Counted from the stretch's first letter, positions 21,985 through 37,300 are shown. The stretch: 64,000 nt of DNA from Pyrocephalus nanus (GCA_038380795.1 CM076281.1:1302001-1366000), one strand, 5' to 3'. The notes: generated by a model from the sequence alone, not told the origin. Program-made: numbers and translations.

Positions 21985-23999
21985 AATCTAATCAGGGAAT
22001 GCACAAGTGCCCAGTTAATGGACACTTGAGCACCCAAGGAGTTCATGCATCAGCATCCAAAGTGATCCTGCAGGAGCACACACGTTTCACACTTGGTGCT
22101 GGCACAAGTGCAGGGTTGGTGGCGCAGGAAAGCCGGTTCAGCACATCGGTGGCTGCCTCGTTCCTGGGCACATGAGCCCCGATCAGAGCATGAATGAGCA
22201 CCCAGGCAGCTCATGCACGAGCACCCCCTTATTTTGCATACAAATACCCAATTAGCCTGTGCATGATTGGTCAATTATTTCATGCATGAGCTCCAGGTGG
22301 TTTACACGTGGTTTCCCAGTTGGTTCAGTGGAGAGTGCCCAGTGTGTTCCTGGAGCAGGGACACCCCTGGGGACTGCAGCCCCGGGATGGAAGGAGTGTG
22401 GCAGAGCAGAGGAAGTGCAGAGAGCGGTGCAAGGACCTGGCTGCCGTGGATGTGCTGTGGTGGGGCAGGAGGAACCCCCTCCCTGCAGCCAGACTAGAGC
22501 CACCGGCGTGTCTTGGCACCTCCCAGCTCCTCTGACGGCAGCACCGTGCTCTGCTCGACCACAGGAACCCAACCTTGGCGAGTGCTGTGGCTCCCAGGAG
22601 GGTGGAGTAAATGATCACAACAGCCCTTCCAGCCTTAAAAATGTAGGAAGCCTTTGATGTGCAGGCAGGACGCCTTGCAGATAAACCACTGGTGCTCCGG
22701 CACAAGCCCAAGTGAGAGGGAGCACAGGAAAGGAAAAATGGAGAAAACTCAAGAGAAGAAGTAAAATTAACCCTTGTCCTTTCTCTGGCCCTGCAAGCAC
22801 ACTGAGTCTTGCCCTGTGGTCAGACTGGGAGCCCTGAAAATCCCACTGTGGGAGGAAAGCCACAAGACATCGTCACACAGCTCGTGGCTTTGATGTGACC
22901 TTTCCTTTGGTGTTTATGTTGTCTCCAAACCCATTTTTTGCTCTGGGAGAGATCAGATTAAAGGGAGTTGTCATTCAGCTGGTCCAGGAGCTCGAGCTGG
23001 GGTGCTGGGAGCTGCGAGCAGGGGGCTGGGCAGCTTCTCACCCTTCAGCACTTCACATGCACGGAAGCAGTCGATGTGCTCACACGACCCCACCGAGATT
23101 CCAGAGAGGTGTCCTTATTTATGGATCCTGCATGAACTGCACACCACGAGCCACTCACAAAAACTTGCAGGGAGCAGCTGACCTGAATCCATATTAATAA
23201 GGCTCCCGAGTCGTGGAGTGTTTTCTCTCTCATGCCTGTGGGATGGCAGGAACGCTCTGCCTCGTGGCACGCAGGCTTTAGACAAAAAGCCTTCTATAGC
23301 CTGTCACATTTTTAAGCCCGTTTGCCTTGGAGATAAGCCCAGGCTGCCCTGCCGTGGTGCCACGCTGCAGCTGCCTCTGCTCTGCTCCAGGGCACACCCG
23401 GCACACGAGCAGTGATGGCTCCGGGCACGCCGGAGCCACGAGAGGGCCGTGCTGGCTCTGGGGATGGCTCTGGGATTTCAGAGCCCTGTGTGTGACGCTG
23501 ATGGGAAGGATGTGACCCAGTCCTGGGTCGTTTTTCCTAGAGAGGAGCGTTTCTCCCCAACCCCCTGCACCCACCGCCCTGCTGCTCCTCTGGCAGCAAA
23601 GGGAGGGACCCCTTGCCCAGCTGAGGAACGTGGAGGACGGTCCCAGGGCTGGTATTCCTGCACTCTCTGATCACATGTTGGGATGAAGGCCTTTGCAGAT
23701 CAGGCGTGGGGTTCAGGTGCACAGGGAGAACCTGGTTCCCATTCCCTGGGAGAAGTGAGAGTAACCCATGGGAGACAGCACTGCACCCAGGCAGGATCTG
23801 TGCAGTGACACGGATGGCAGGCAGTGAAAACATTTTTTTGGCCCAAATTTGTGAGCAATAAACCCCGTGGGGGACTTGGGGTCTGCTGTTGCAGTTAAGG
23901 GACCACTCGCTGTGCCCAAACCCTCCGTGTCAGCGGTGGCAGCTCCCGCTGGAGGTTTTAGAGCCTTTCCTTTTATAGGGCTTTTTCTTTTTCCCCGGG

Positions 24000-24160
24000 A
24001 TTTATCCAGGTTCTATAGCAGGGATTCAGGGAGATAATAACGTACATTAACCAGGGCGCTGGAAACTGCTTCGCAAACAAGATTGATCAAAGCAGCCCAG
24101 GACGGAGAGCAAAGCCTCCGGAATGCGCTTTGCAAAACACTTGCCAAAACAATTGACTCC
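24000..24160. promoter_or_regulatory. Block resembling a conserved non-coding element
   Basis: A distinct stretch includes AGATAATAACG, ACATTAACC, AAGATTGATCAAAG (a TCF/LEF-like ATCAAAG) and ACAATTGAC cores. It is non-coding; function is inferred from composition only. Confidence 0.25.
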
Positions 24161-27100
24161 TGGTAAAAAATAGCACGTTGGGCAGCCCCGGGGGGCTGTG
24201 CCGGTGAGGGACCCGGCTCCAGCACCCGAAATGCTGCTGGGGGCTGCAGCCATGAGCAAGGGCTTTTGTGGATATGATGAAGTAGCCAAATTGCCCTTGG
24301 CACAGAGCAGCAACCCTGCTCCGGGGTGTCGGGGTGTCACTGCTGTGCCCACACCCTTTGTTCTGTTCCAGAGGGGAATTAACAGAAGCTGCTTTACTGC
24401 TACTGTTGTTTTTATTGATTATTGGCAAGGAGAGTGACTGATGGGGGAGAGAAAGGAAGGGAGCACAGGTGCAGGAGACATGTGGGAGGAGGAGAGAGGG
24501 AAGGAATTCCTGCGAGGCGAGGAGATGAAGGTGACATTTCTGCAGTCATCTGTTATGAATCCGTGCTATAAAATAAGTCAGTGGGCCACTTCCATGGCGG
24601 GGCAGAGCAGAAGTAATGGGCTGAGGTGTAGCAAAGTGGGCTTAGGCTGAATTAGAGAAATTTCCTACGGGGGATGTTCCTGCAGAGGCGCAGGATGGAG
24701 GTGGTGGGATGCTGCAGCCACACTCACACTGTCAGCCCCACACTTGGTTCCCAGACCTCCCCATTTCTTGTGGAAAATGCGCACAAGTCTGTGGGTTTTG
24801 ACTTAAAATCGCCTGCAGTTGGAAACATCCCGTGGGGAAGCGTGTGGCCATGGGGCAGCAGGAGCAGAGCCTTAGATGGCAAACTGCTCCTCGTGCCAGG
24901 CCCTTTTCCTGAGAATCCCTGTGAAGTGCCTTATATAGTGCACTTGGAGGAATTTATAAACAAATGCCTTTTGTCACTCTTCAGGAACGCATCTCCCTCC
25001 ATGGCACACCAAGCACTTCATTCCATCAAGGCAATGCTCCTTCCCGTGCAAGAACAGGACTGAGCCAGGCAGGAGTGGGGCTCCTCCACCTCCTCTTGCT
25101 GCAGATGCTTTGGGAGGAGGAAGGATGTAGCTGGGATGGGGTTACACCGGGAGTGCAGCAGCACTGGAGCCAGCTCTGGGGACTGTAGGCTGTCACCATG
25201 TGGTTCAGGGCCACCGTTTAATACCTTGTCCCTTTGCTCCCTGGGGCAGCTGCCTCCTACCCTGGGCTGAAGGTGCCCATGGGCATCCCCAGGGAGGTCT
25301 GGAGCGTGGAATTCCTTGTGGGAAAGCTTGGGGCTCCCGTTGGGACACACAGACAGGATGAGCATCACCCTGCCCCGGCCTCAGCTCAGGACTCACAGCA
25401 CAGCACAAACCTCGCCCCAGCACGAACGGCGGCTCCGTCCCAGGGCTCTGCACTGCCTGGGCTGGGGTGTTCACAGAGCAGATCCACAAGACTCAGGGAT
25501 GTGCTGCCTCAACAGACACTCGGCAGAGCTATAAATAGCACAGCCCAGCGTGGTGCAGTGAACCTGAGCAGGGCCGGCTGCCCTCATGGCTGGGCACTCC
25601 AGGAGCCGTGTCCCGGGGGTCCTGCCTGCTCCAGCCGGGCCAGCCTGGACCGTGCCACCTGCCCAGGCACGGCCTTGTCCCTCTGTGCTCGTACAACCTC
25701 AGTGCCGGGCCCTGCAGCGTTCCTTCATCTTCACTGGCTTTTCTGCTGCTCCCTGGCTTCTCCTCTCTTAAAGCTGAAGCTCATGTCTGGACCCGTTAAA
25801 GAACAGTAAACATTTTATTTGCTGTTGGGAGTTTTGACCAGTACCTCAGAGGCTGCAGAGGTCACACCAGGAACTCTCCACTTCATTAGCAAACGGGATC
25901 AGCCCGTTCCTGGGCTGCCCAGCTGGCTCACGTGGAATGGGCCCAGCCTGTCCCCCGGGTGCTGTTACCAGCCCTAGGCTTGTCTTCCTTCAGCAATCAA
26001 ATCAGGGAGGTTTCAGGACCCAAAGTAGTTTTCCTGGTTCTCAAGGCCACGCAGGCAATTAAAACTGGTCTCATTAAGAGCCAGCTGAGCCCGGGCAGCG
26101 CCGTCTCTGTCTCGCTGCTGTGCGGGCACCGCGGCGTGGGAATGGGGACAGCACGGGAATCGGGATTTTTTTTGTTCTGCTGGGCTTTTCTTCAGGTGTC
26201 TTCTGCAAAGGGCTTCTTGGCACTGCAGCTCGAGTGAAATGGAGCAACCAAAACGGGAGCTGGCTGTCGGCCAGCCCGGCAGCCGGGTGTGCAGGGGCAG
26301 CCGGGGGGGAGGAGTGTGCCCGGAGCACAGTTATCCAGGGCAGGATCCCTGTGCGGGAGAGCCAAGTGTCTGGAGCACCGGTGTCACCCCTGCGTGCCAG
26401 GGTCCTGCCGGCCCGGTGCTCCCTCGCTGCCAGACCCTGTGAGAGCTCACAGGCAGGTGTGTGAACGGGAGGGCTTTATTGTCCCCTCTGTCCTCACTTT
26501 GGCCTTCACGTGTAAGGGGAACATCCCACATTCTCAGGGTGAACAAAGGATGCTGCTCGAACAGCCACATGTCACCCCCGAGCTCTGCTGCGGTGCAGGG
26601 ACAATTCTCAGCAGAGAATCCCAGGGTTGGGATTTTATCAGCTTTTCCACATGAAAGAAGACCGGACCTGGCTGGAAAACAGCCTGGCAGGACTCCCTGA
26701 GGCATCCCAGAGGAAAAGCAGTGGCTTCCACAGGACGTGGGCCTGATGGTCTAGTGAAAGTTGGTCATTCCCCAAACTTTTCAGGGCATTCCCCATGCTT
26801 TGCTGTTTGTAGGAAAACCCCAAGAAATGTGAGAACCCTCTTGACGTGTTCGGGAGGGGGAGATCTGTCTGGAAAGATGCCGAGTCCTGCTGAGGGACAC
26901 CGAGCACCTGCTGCAGTGACCTGAAAGCATGGCCATCTGGGGATGGTGGTGGAGGAAAAGGTTACAGCGAGCTCCAGGAGAACACTATGGTGTGGGACTC
27001 AACACAAGGGGTCCCTCACAGGGGTTCAGGCTCAGGGGTCGGGGTCCCCAAGGCAGAGGGGACCCCCGCGGGGAAATCCTGACCCCCTAGGGCAGCAGAG

Positions 27101-27273
27101 CCCCCTCTGAGGGATCAGCCCTCCCAGGGGATCAGGCTCTCCGCGGGGATGGGGGTCCCGAGGCGGCGAAGCCCCCAAGGCACCGCAGCCCCCTCACAGC
27201 GTCCCCTCACACCGGCCCCGGCCCCTCCCGGCGCCCCCGCCCCCCGGCCCCGCCCCTCCCCGCCGCGCGCCGC

Positions 27274-27462
27274 CCCGCGGCATTGTGGGATGAAACAGGA
27301 TGTAGGCAGAACAGCGCGGGCGGACGGGCCGGGCGCGGCGGGCCGCGCCGCCCGCAGCCAATAGGAGCGCAGCGCGCTGGGCGGCGCAGCCAATGGGGGC
27401 GCGGCGGCCCGCGCGCCGCAGCGGGCGGGGCGGTATTTGAGCGCGGCGCGGCGCCGGGGCGC
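27274..27462 (+). promoter_or_regulatory. DYNLL2: DYNLL2 promoter with two CCAAT boxes and GC box
   Basis: The DNA is CpG-rich (island about 27140-27950). In order: a ZNF143/Staf-type motif on the minus strand (27274-27291, about 15 of 18 positions), CCAAT boxes at 27358-27362 and 27390-27394 (32 bp apart), a GGGCGGGGCGG Sp1 box at 27423-27433 and a weak TATA-like GTATTTGA at 27433-27440. This order predicts initiation near 27460-27470. The paired CCAAT boxes suggest NF-Y. Confidence 0.7.
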
Positions 27463-27588
27463 AGAGCGCGCGGGGCGCCGAGCGGAGCGGAGCGGGCTGA
27501 GGCAGCGGGGCCGCGCCTCCTCACACCCCATCCTCCTCCTCCTCGGTGCCGTGCCTCGCCCTCCCGGGGTGGCCCTGTCACTGTGAAG
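27463..27588 (+). other. DYNLL2: DYNLL2 non-coding exon 1 (5'UTR)
   Basis: The start is estimated from the promoter motifs. The end is a good donor, GAAG|GTGAGC, at 27589. DYNLL2 is known to have a 5' non-coding exon, and the coding exon's acceptor at 30755 needs an upstream partner. Intron 1 would be about 3.2 kb. Confidence 0.6.
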
Positions 27589-29259
27589 GTGAGCGACGCC
27601 TCCGCCGGGGGTCTTCGAGGCTCGTCTGGTACCGGCCGCTCCGTGTGCGAGGTGGCGGCGGGTCCGCCCCGGGGGAGGGTCGCGGTCGCGGCCGTGGCCG
27701 GGCGGGACCGGCCCGTGGATGGCGCTCGGAGCCCGCCCCGCCCCGGGAGTCCGCGCTGGTGCGATGCCGGCCCTGCTCCGGGCAAGGTCACCGCGGCCTC
27801 GGGCGCCCCTGGGGCTCCCCCCGTGAAGGTCACGCAGGGCTCCGGCTCCCGGCAGCGCCTTCCCGAGCCCCCCGCTGCCCTGCGCCGAGAGGGGCTGTCC
27901 CGCACCCCCTGCCAGGGCCCTCCTCGGCCGCGGTGGGAGATGCGGTGGGTGCTGGGCTTGGGCCTCGTCCCGATCTGTGAGATCTGTGCTGTCCTGATGG
28001 GGAAGTGACGGATGCTGGGCTTGGCTTCTCGTACCCGTCCTCGGGATCCACGCTGTCCTTATAGGGAAGTGGTGGGTGCTGGGCTTCAGCCCCGTCCCGT
28101 TTCTAGGGCTCTGTCCCAACCTGAAGAGGGAAGGAATGGTTACCAGGGGGCTTGTGTCTCTTGCCATTCCCAAAGCTCCAGCCTGACCTGCTGGAGCTGC
28201 CATTGGGTGCTGGGCTTGGGCCTCATACTCCTGAGACTTCATTCTACCCTGATGAGGAGGGAAGGGCTGGGTGCTGGCTTAGCCTCAGTCCCCCTCCCAA
28301 GGCCTCATCCTGCCCTGGAGTGACATCTGGGGCTGTGGTCTTCCTCCTTGTAGCCCACATCCTGCCCTGGGTTGGGGAAGGGATGGCTGCTGGGGTTGTG
28401 CTATTACCCCTTCCCAGGTCCATCCTACCCTGAGCTGTGTGCTGGGGCTTTGTGGTTTTCCTCAGATAGAGCCAGATTGGGTGGCAAGACCCCGAGGGCC
28501 ACCTGTGATCCTGTGGTTTAAAAGGGTTCTGATGTGTATGTAGTGGCACTGGGCTGCCTCGTGGGGAGGACCAACCTGTAACTCCCTAGGGAAGGAGCCC
28601 AGACTGGGGCTTAAGACTGCTCTGGTGTTCAGGTGGGTGCAGGGGGTGACACTCGGAGCTGCTCCCTGTCCCGTGGCAGGTGCAGGGCAGCACAGCCACT
28701 GCCAGCCCCTGTGATGGTTGGCCAGGGAGGGTGCAGTGCTGGGCTAGGCAGGGCAGGCTGGACAGGGATCTCCTGAAAAATAATCGTTTCTCCCATGGCG
28801 CTGTCGCCCGCGGCAGCACGGGCCTGCACTGGGATGCTCCTTGCCTAAACAATGAGGAAGGGAGATGCCTTTTGCAGGTCACTGGTTATGCAATGGCAGG
28901 TGCCCCCTGAACTCTGAGCAATGGAGGTGTGTGAAGGCCTGGTGTGTGTGAGAGCTTGTTTGCCCTTTTTCCCTAAGGATGCTTTCCTGGAAGAATGACC
29001 CGCAGGTGGATTTCTGCTGCTTCCCTCTTCCAGCAGACTGGACCCCTGGAAGACTTTTCCCAATCTACAGGCGCTTTGGGCTGTTCTGAGCTCTGTCTTT
29101 TTCCCGCAGGATTTCTGGGCTGCAGGCAAACCCCCACTGGCTTAAACCACAGTATGGAGAGGAACAAAGTGCCTGGAAGTGGCTTTTCCAGGGCTGTGGC
29201 AGGGGCACGTGCTCTCTGTTGGCATTGGAGCTCAGTTCCTGTCATCCCTCCCGATGCTG

Positions 29260-29680
29260 TTAGTGTATGTTAATAGCAGTGCTCTATTAAAGACTGTATC
29301 TAAATTGTATAAATTAAGGTGGCAATAGAAGTCTTCAAGTGCAGGCAGAGGGAAGAATTGAAGTATTGTAATCAGAGGGCTGCAATTATGTAACTGGATT
29401 CTCTTTCTCTCTGGGTAGCAAGCTCGTTTAATTGCTGTAACAAAGCTACTCCTTCAGTTTTCTGGGACTCTTCCAGGAAGTGATCATTGCAGCAGATTTT
29501 TTTTTCCCCTCCACAGCAGAGCTAAAAATGTGTAGTTTCACTATTTCAAAACACGCTTGGTAGTATCACCTCAAGACTCGCAGCGCTGTAAAAGGATTTA
29601 GGAAACTTAATGGTGCTCTGCAGGCTTAATGGGAGGCACTCCTTGCCATTAGGAAGCTTATTCCCACAAAGTTTGAATGT
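29260..29680. promoter_or_regulatory. AT-rich block in DYNLL2 intron 1
   Basis: About 400 bp of AT-rich sequence lies in an otherwise GC-rich intron, with TTAATAGC, ATAAATTAAGG, TTTAATTGC and CTTAATGG cores. There are no ORFs of note. It could be an intronic enhancer; this is inferred from composition alone. Confidence 0.3.
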
Positions 29681-30762
29681 GCTGTGGTAAGAGCTGCTGC
29701 AAGGTGAGCAGCTGTGGTCCTTCTTGGGGCAGTTACCTGGTCCTCCAGGTGACATGTGACCCCTGGCCAGGCCTTCTGTGGGGCCTGGGGGCAAGGTCTG
29801 GGTCTGGAGGAGGACTGCATGGGGCTCCTCCTCCAGGGCTTGAAGAAAGGCTGCAGGGCTGGGGTTGTAATCCCAGTTTTCTAGGATAATATGAACTGTG
29901 CTGGAAACTTCCTGGCGCTGAACAGCTCCCTAGAGAGGCCACAGCAGATCTAATGGCTGCAGGGGCTGGTACAAAGCACCTGAACTAACTTACAGAGCAA
30001 AGGGGGCTGCACACCCGGCTCCAGTACAGCATTTCCCAGTTTCCTGACGGTCCTGGACGGCACTACCACGCTGGTTTTGGCACGTGTGTTGTGGTTCCCG
30101 GGTGGGGAGGGCTGGCTCTGTGGTGGGATTCGCTTCCCCTGCCCTGTTTTCAGGCTGCAGTGTGGAGTTAACCTGCTTCTGGCTCGTCAGACCAGCTCTG
30201 TCCTGTGGGAACAGCTGAGGGCTGGGTTTCATGGCTGAGCAGCAGGGAGGGGAGGGGGTGATGATGGCTGAATGTGGAACAGCACTCCTCCCAGGCTAAA
30301 CTCGCAGCAGGAGCTGTGACACCTGGGATGGGGTGGAATGAAAGCACTGCTGCTCTTAGTGTGCTTCCTGGGATCTGTTGCTTGCAGGGCTCTGAGCAGA
30401 AGATGTGCCAAACCACTGGTGCACCTGGAAAGGAAACTTGGCTGTGTCCTGTTGTTGTTCAGGAGGGCTGTGGCTCTCTACAGATCCCGTCTCCTCCCAC
30501 ACAGGTTTTCCTGCGTGTGTTTAATGCAGGTGGTGATGTTTGACTGTCTCTGATCTAACCTCCAGTCAGTGCTCTGGCTGCGAGGGGCACCTTGGCCTGG
30601 GACTGCTGTTCACAACCCCAGTAAACTCGCCCGGGCCATACAGGGGTTTGTGGTGTCGGCTTGTGACGCAGCCAGCCCAGAAAGGACAACCTCCGATGCA
30701 CAGGAAGCGTCTCCTGCCTTGGGAAGGGATTAAAGGAATCTATGTTCTGCCTTAGGTTCACC

Positions 30763-32611
<1,849 letters not shown>

Positions 32612-34340
32612 GAAGTAGGAGCGAGTGAGATTTGGACTGTAATGCACTGATGGCTGAAGCCACGACTCCCTCTAACATGGCTATGCCGCTGCATGGACTG
32701 TATACTATATTTAATGTGTATATGTTGCAGTAAAAATCTACTTCTGTTTAGTTGCCTGGGAAGAAGGCGGCATTTTTTTGTTACTGCTTTTTTTGGTTGT
32801 ATTGCACTAGGAAACCTGTAAATGCTTAAACAATGGCCTTTACGTGGGAAGAAATAAAACTATTCCACAACAGCTCCCTCAGTGGTAACTCCTTCTTTGA
32901 GGCTGGGAAAACTTCTCTGGGCAGGCCAAAAGCCCCTGACTTCCCTCCTGAGTCCTGTTAGACTGTTAATCTTGTAAAGAGGAGCAAAGCCAGTGTGAGC
33001 CTCTGTCCCACCCTGCAGACTGTAGAGAGCTGGCTCTCCCAGTACCCTCGGGGCGGGTCTTAGACCTTCCCTGAAAGCTGGTGGGGTGGCTCTTGGTGCC
33101 GTGGCTTCCACACCCAAGTTGAACTCCACCTCGGACTGTGATCCAGGCTCGCAGCTGGCACCCTCCGTGTTCGCGCTCAGTGCCCATCGCTGTATCCTTG
33201 GCTCTGCTGAAATGTTGACCTAGACTTGTGTAAGCAACTCAGCCTGGTCTAGAAGGCTTCCAAACCACCCCCCGAGCAGCTGCTTGCTGCAGAAAGCAGC
33301 ATCCTGTGGCTGAAGTCTTTAGACCTTGATATTGAGCTCTAAAGCCACGTGGCCCAGCCCCGCAATGGAGTAGGATATCAAATTGGTGACTACTGACAAC
33401 AGCTCTATTTGGCATGTTTGTAGCCAGTTGTCTCAACACTGCCTTAACTTGATGCTCTCCTTAAAGCAAGCTAAGTCGTGTGGAAGACTTGTAAGTGGCC
33501 ACTGTCTTTTTCTTATTTTATTTTATTTTTATTTTCTGTAGCTGATAAGCTATTTCTGGAGGACTGTCCTCCATGTTCTGATATCTGCTTTTGTTCTTAA
33601 AGCACAGTACCAAGAAGTTAAATTTACATGTGATGTTTGTGTGAAGGAAACTCATGTGACATCTGCTTCAAAGGCAGACAAATGTCTTGGTCTCCAGTAG
33701 GTTCAGCAGTGATGTTGTCTTAGTACGTACTGACTTGGGATTACACTGCAGGAAGTTCTGATCTGGGTGCAGAGAAATACTCTGTGATGGCAAGTCAGAG
33801 CCTGGTGCTTGTCATGAGCTCTATTTATTGGTTTGCTGACTAATGCATTGGTGATATCACTGAGCTGCTGAGCCCACCCTGTGTCTCTGAGATGAATTTG
33901 GTGTTGGGAATAAATCACTGCTGGGTGGGGAAGGGCAGAGTGAAGGCTTTGTGAAATGACTCGGTGACCCAGGTTCACGACTTCCTGAAGTAAAAGTCCT
34001 TCTTGTCTCTGTGCAAAATCCAAAGTATGCCTAATTTTGTATTATGGATAGAACAATGTTGTAACTAGAAAGAATGTAGCTGTCATAATTTCATGTTGAT
34101 GGAAATGTCTGCACTGGGGTAACGTGCCTTGGACCGTCCGGGGCGCTCACGTGGTCTTGTCTCTTCAGAACCCTGCTCTGGGTCTGAAAGGAGAATGTTT
34201 TGGGTTTGTTTTTTTCCAAGCATGAGTCTAATGTGAATCTGTTCACGGTCTCTCGTGGAGCAAGATCTGTTCCCTTCATAACTGCAATGGCTCAAATACC
34301 ATTTATTTTTTTTCAAACATTAAAGGTGAATTGACACATT
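32612..34340 (+). other. DYNLL2: DYNLL2 3' untranslated region with alternative poly(A) sites
   Basis: AATAAA occurs at 32853-32858 (short form) and 33909-33914, and ATTAAA at 34319-34324. DYNLL2 is known to have a long 3'UTR, and the low-GC character continues to about 34340, so the distal site is a plausible main end. A T-rich (TTTTA)n stretch lies at about 33508-33538. Confidence 0.55.
32853..32858 (+). terminator. DYNLL2: DYNLL2 proximal poly(A) signal AATAAA
   Basis: A canonical hexamer 242 bases after the stop, followed by a modestly U/GU-containing region. Confidence 0.6.
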
Positions 34341-37300
34341 TAAACAGCCTCTGGTTTCTTCTTCTTCCTTACCAGCTGTCCTGAGCAAAACCTGTGAGTT
34401 CTCTGCCCTGGAAGGTGCTGATGACCCAAAGGAATCAGGTCTGTGAGGAATGGCCTGAGGACCTTGTGTGGCCCCTCTGTGCTGGTGCTGACTCGGCCTT
34501 GGTCAGGCTGAATGAGAGGGAGGGATCAAGGGAATTGTGTCCTGCTGCACCCTGATGGGATGTTCTGTGCCAAGTAACCTGGATCTGAAGGTGCTGGCAC
34601 TGACCTCTTAATGGCTTCAGACAGCTGGGGGCTGGTACAGCAGCTGGGATCCTGGCTCCTGCACACAAAGGTGTCTCCCTGCTTCCCAGGAAAGCAGGTT
34701 TTCCCTTCAGGCCTCCTCCCTGTGTTGGAGAGAAAGCTGAGAGCTGAACTGACGTGTTTAATACTTCTCTCACCACGGGGGCTGTGGGCTTGCCCTCAAA
34801 CAACCCCCTCAGCTTGTTATCTTGCTCCTGCTGCAGCCTACATTTGTGGCTGTGGCCTGTGTGATATTTTGGAAAGGCTGTGGGCTCTCCCCAGCCACAG
34901 CAGCGTAGCAGCTCTGCTGTGGCACAGTGACACCAGCGTGACTCACGGGGAGCCGCTCTGGGGCTGCACCACCCCGGCTGTTACACACGGCCCATCTGCT
35001 CCCCCCGCGCCTGCCAGGGCCCGAAAGCAGGGGTGGTTTCTACTTTGGGGGAGCTGGGAGTGATGTTCTTTTCTTGGTAGCCCCAGCCTTTTGGCTGGAA
35101 GCGGAGTTGCTGTGCTTAAGCACCAGGCGGGCTGTGCATTCCAGGCCTGGCACTGTGGCTCCGAGGGAATGTGCAGCCATCTGGGGCTGAGCTAACCCAG
35201 CAAATGGCAGAGGAACTGGCTCCTGAGTGCCTGCTGCAGCACGGAAAGCTGCTGATCCAAACCCCAGGTGAAACACTTTCCCAGCCTGAGTTCCATCTGG
35301 AAAACCCCCCTCCTTCCAGCCATGTATCCACCGGCTGTGGTGCTGCTGGAAACGGATCCCTGGTGGGAAGGGGAGGCCCTGCCAGGGCTGGAGGGATGGC
35401 GTGCCCTGGAGCTGACACATGCAAGTAGAAAGTGGGTTTGGTGCTTCCTTGGATGTGTCACTGCAGCAGGAGTCCTGCTTCAGGCTAAGGAAAAGGAACT
35501 GTAGCTCTCATCTTCAGGAATTTGGCAGTGAATCGTAGCCCTCTTTCTCCTGAATCATCTTCCTTGTAGCACTGGGGCCCTGGACACAAATTGCCTGAAT
35601 TTGAGCAGCGCTTCCCTCTACACAGCCAAGAGCAGGGGGAGGTCTGAACATGGAGCTTTGTGTCCTGCTGCCCTCCCCTCCCGCTCCCCAGCAGCTGCCT
35701 GACAGCTTTTGGCTTTGACTTTTTCCACTGCTGGGCTCCACTTTGTCTCCAGTTTCCACCAGGCACAGGTGTCCTGGATGAAGCCTCGGAGCATTAACTG
35801 TTTCCATGCTGGAGAGCCCAACAGCATCCACTCGGTTCTGAGCTATTCAGAAACATCTGGATCTGGGACACTGAGGGGAAGGTATGTATCTGGGGGGGAA
35901 CATCTGGAGGGAGAAACTGCTTCCAGATGTGTTTGGGCAGAACCGCCATTGAAATGTAAGCTCAGTGTGTGTTGTCCTGCCTGGAGGCGCTCAGGAAGTG
36001 CAGGGTTGCAGGGGAGTCTGAGGCTGCTGCTGGGGGCGAGCTGTGGGTGCAGATGTTTCTCCAGATGTGTGTTCACTGTGGGGGATGGTGTGGTTCGTGG
36101 TTGGCGAGAGTGTCACATTGTTTTCTCTCCTACGAGCCAGCTTACGCAGTTTCTGATGCTGAGTATTTCTTCCAGATGGGGAAGTGCCCTACAAAGCAGA
36201 GCTTTGTGGCACTGAGAGCAGGCAGGCTGGGGTTTGGGAGCTGTGCTCTGTGGGTTTTGCTCCTAGACATTACCTGGGATTCATTCTTCTACAGAGTGAG
36301 CATGGTGCAAAGCCATGGGAGAAGGTGTGTGACTCCATCAGCAGGCAGCCTTGCTCCCTGCCTGCCTGGCACAATGTTCTTCCCCTTCTCTGTGACCACC
36401 TGGGACTCCAAGAAGGGACAAAGTGACAGCACAGGGACCTGGGAGTTGCACCTTCCTCCCCTGGGAACACCCATGCTGCAGGTCAGTGCTCTCCTTCCCT
36501 CCCAGCCAGCCTGCAGCGCTGCCATTGCAGTGCTAACCTTCCCCAGGCACGTGGGAGCGGAGCCTGTCGCTGGAAAACCCGGTACCCAGTGGAGCTGTTC
36601 CTTCTCCCAACCCTTTTTGCAGGAGGTTTGAGACGAAGAAAGAAAACACAGAAATAATTTTTGTCTGGCTTTCAGCAGCCTCTGTTGGGTAAACCCTGAG
36701 GAGGCCGGTGGCACGCGGTGAGGGAAGCAGGGCTGTGCCATCCCTGCCCACCCGAGGTTTCCCTCCTTTGTTCTATTTACTGAGCAGGGATCCTGACACC
36801 CTTTCCCAGACGGTGACTCACAGCAGCTCTGTCTGAGCAGAAGCCATGCGTCTCGGAGTGCTTTATAGATACAGGAGCTGCAGGAGCCTCGCAGGAGCCA
36901 ACTGTGTTTATTAAAAGATGATCAGATGTTTCCTTCCTTAAGGCAGTGTCTAGCTGAGGCTGAGTAATAACTCATTACCAACGAGACAAATAACTGCTCC
37001 TCATCAGGTCACTGCCTTCGCCAGCCCTTCTCGTGGTGGTGGCAGGTGCTCCGAGCACTGGTGGGCTCAGCAACCAGCATGGGGTAAGGAAACTCTGCTC
37101 CAGTCCCTGTGCCTGAGCGGGGCAGCCCTGAGTTCAGCTCAAGGAACAGTTTTATCTGGCCCTGGTGCAGCGTTTTCCCTCCTGCCTGTGGAATCAGGCT
37201 GCTCTAGTGGCCTCGCAGGCCACCTCACTTCGTCCTGGTGCTGGGGACTCGGAGCCAACGTGCCAGAGCTCGTTGTGGCCTGGTGGAAAAATCCCTGGTG

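Larger units (their letters stand above)
14480..27140. other. Intergenic region between SRSF1 and DYNLL2
   Basis: No coding exon was recognised. The region holds two adjacent CR1 tails (15839-16030), a 24-bp tandem array (20227-20320), an ATGC tetranucleotide run (21966-21984) and several AT-rich blocks that look regulatory: about 15240-15560, 16480-16830, 18770-19040, 19140-19560, 20820-21090 and 24000-24160. ORFs of 60-160 codons are scattered on both strands and show no family resemblance. Confidence 0.6.

Noticed and set aside
22563..22660. Possible further CR1 tail ('cagcccttccagccttaaaa')
   Set aside because: Only a short stretch resembles the CR1 end; too little to call.
14480..27140. 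A microRNA hairpin or tRNA in the intergenic DNA
   Set aside because: No sequence I recognise as a known miRNA or tRNA was found. Structure prediction was not possible by eye.
27115..28242. 375-codon minus-strand ORF opposite the DYNLL2 promoter
   Set aside because: It is Arg/Ala/Pro-rich CpG-island translation with no domain.
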